Source: Utricularia gibba (lineage: Eukaryota > Streptophyta > Magnoliopsida > Lamiales > Lentibulariaceae). Taken from it: a stretch of 64,000 nucleotides of DNA. Below the pieces are notes generated by a model. It was not told where the DNA came from. It made no database searches and was given only the letters and a program-made list of their open reading frames with translations. The stretch covers positions 5,518,001 to 5,582,000 of the forward strand of contig CM007990.1 of NCBI GenBank assembly GCA_002189035.1. Direction: 5' to 3'. The translations under genes and the position numbers were made by a program. This document shows positions 63,321 to 64,000 of the stretch, one piece after another (positions within the stretch are counted from its first letter, which is position 1; every line of letters begins with the position of its first letter).

Positions 63321-64000
63321 ATGGCCTCTAACGCGGAAAGTCTCTCGCAGTTCGACATCTCAGAGCAAGTGAGTTTTCGTATCTTCTGTGTGCAGTGGGT
63401 GCAAGAATCGATTCTCTTTGGTGATTTTCATGAATTCGTTTGCGAATCGGATAGGAGATGGAGAAATTGGTGGGGGAGCTAATTCGCTACATTCTATTCA
63501 AGACTGAGCAGACTTCAGGATGCCCAATTAGAAGGGAAGACTTGACCCAACTGATTTCTGGTAAAGGATATAGGCAGAGAAGTTTGCCGGCATTTGTGAT
63601 CAATGAAGCGAAATCAAAGCTCTCTTCAATTTTTGGGTATGATTTGGTGGAGCTTCAGCGTTCTCGGTCTTCTGCAGCTTCAGGCCGCTCATCACAGTCC
63701 CAGCAGGGTGAGCTTTGTTTCTTTTCACATTTTTGGGAAGTTATGCTCCTCTCGGTAATTAAAAAGAACATCTTTAGCTTCGTATTTCGATAGTCTGCAG
63801 AAAGTAAGATCATTTTTTCCTCTCAGAAGGTAGCTGATTGTATAAAACTTGGAATTGTCCATAGTCAGTGAGAAGCAGGGGTTGAGTGTAACTTCTGTAA
63901 ATGCACCTGAACCGATAGAAAATGTGGTTATTTTGACTGCAGCGGATGCAAAAACCTATGTGATCATGAGCAAGCTACCAGCTGATGTTTTTTCGAAACA
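63321..64000 (+). CDS. NSE3: NSE3/MAGE-domain subunit of the SMC5/6 complex, 5' part only
   Basis: NSE3 pairs with NSE1 and NSE4 in the SMC5/6 complex for DNA repair and chromosome maintenance; plants have a single MAGE gene. Exons 63321-63369, 63455-63707 and 63865 to the window edge. The start at 63321 gives MASNAESLSQFDISEQ. The MAGE winged-helix region is visible in MEKLVGELIRYILFKTEQTSGCPIRREDLTQLI and AKSKLSSIFGYDLVELQ. The third exon starts VSEKQGLSVTSVNAP and continues to the edge (PADVFSK). The gene is cut by the window at about residue 145, so nothing can be said about its C-terminus. Confidence 0.88.

Overview
The window is nuclear DNA from a flowering plant, almost certainly a eudicot. 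It holds intron-rich genes with GT-AG introns, plant-only families (two-kelch BSL phosphatase, FLZ zinc finger, GRAS, AGCVIII kinase with DFD, armadillo-BTB ARIA type) and eukaryotic tRNA genes. The genus cannot be fixed from the sequence; an asterid is a guess only. Seventeen protein-coding genes and two tRNA genes fit in 64 kb, so this is a gene-dense euchromatic stretch with little transposon content.

Layout. 0.5-2.2 kb (-): GH17 beta-1,3-glucanase with an X8/CBM43 tail, carrying a one-base frameshift. 3.2-5.7 kb (+): SCL14-like GRAS regulator with an unusual four-fold repeat in its N-terminus. 6.1-10.4 kb (+): ARIA/ABAP1-type armadillo-BTB protein. 10.6 kb: tRNA-His. 11.0-12.7 kb (+): unrecognised membrane-anchored protein, frameshifted. 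13.5-14.7 kb (+): histidine phosphotransfer protein of cytokinin signalling. 15.3-16.5 kb (+): secreted LRR protein. 17.3-22.7 kb (+): BSL1-type kelch phosphatase of brassinosteroid signalling. 23.0-24.6 kb (+): UTP15, ribosome biogenesis. 25.4-34.2 kb (+): NOMO-like ER membrane protein. 34.4 kb: tRNA-Ser(GCU). 35.0-39.1 kb (-): SEC23 of COPII, head-to-head with 39.4-42.4 kb (+) SCAI homologue. 42.7-44.7 kb (-): circularly permuted DAR GTPase. 45.1-46.9 kb (-): UMP-CMP kinase. 49.4-49.8 kb (+): FLZ protein. 50.7-57.2 kb (-): eIF4G. 60.7-62.7 kb (+): D6PK-like AGC kinase, frameshifted and preceded by a uORF that ends on its start codon. 63.3 kb to the end (+): NSE3/MAGE gene, cut by the window edge.

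The genes are ordinary housekeeping and signalling genes with no sign of a cluster or shared pathway. I see no new multi-gene system. The most useful observations are: (i) three otherwise intact genes each lack exactly one base at or near a C or G run, which points to homopolymer errors in the assembly rather than three pseudogenes; (ii) the repeated acidic motif in the GRAS N-terminus; (iii) the ATGA uORF/start overlap at the AGC kinase; (iv) promoter architecture such as the compact SEC23/SCAI divergent promoter, palindromic GGCCCA (site II) elements and a telo-box before UTP15; (v) two short SINE-like fragments that resemble each other; and (vi) a promoter-like tandem repeat in the convergent intergene at 34.5-34.7 kb.
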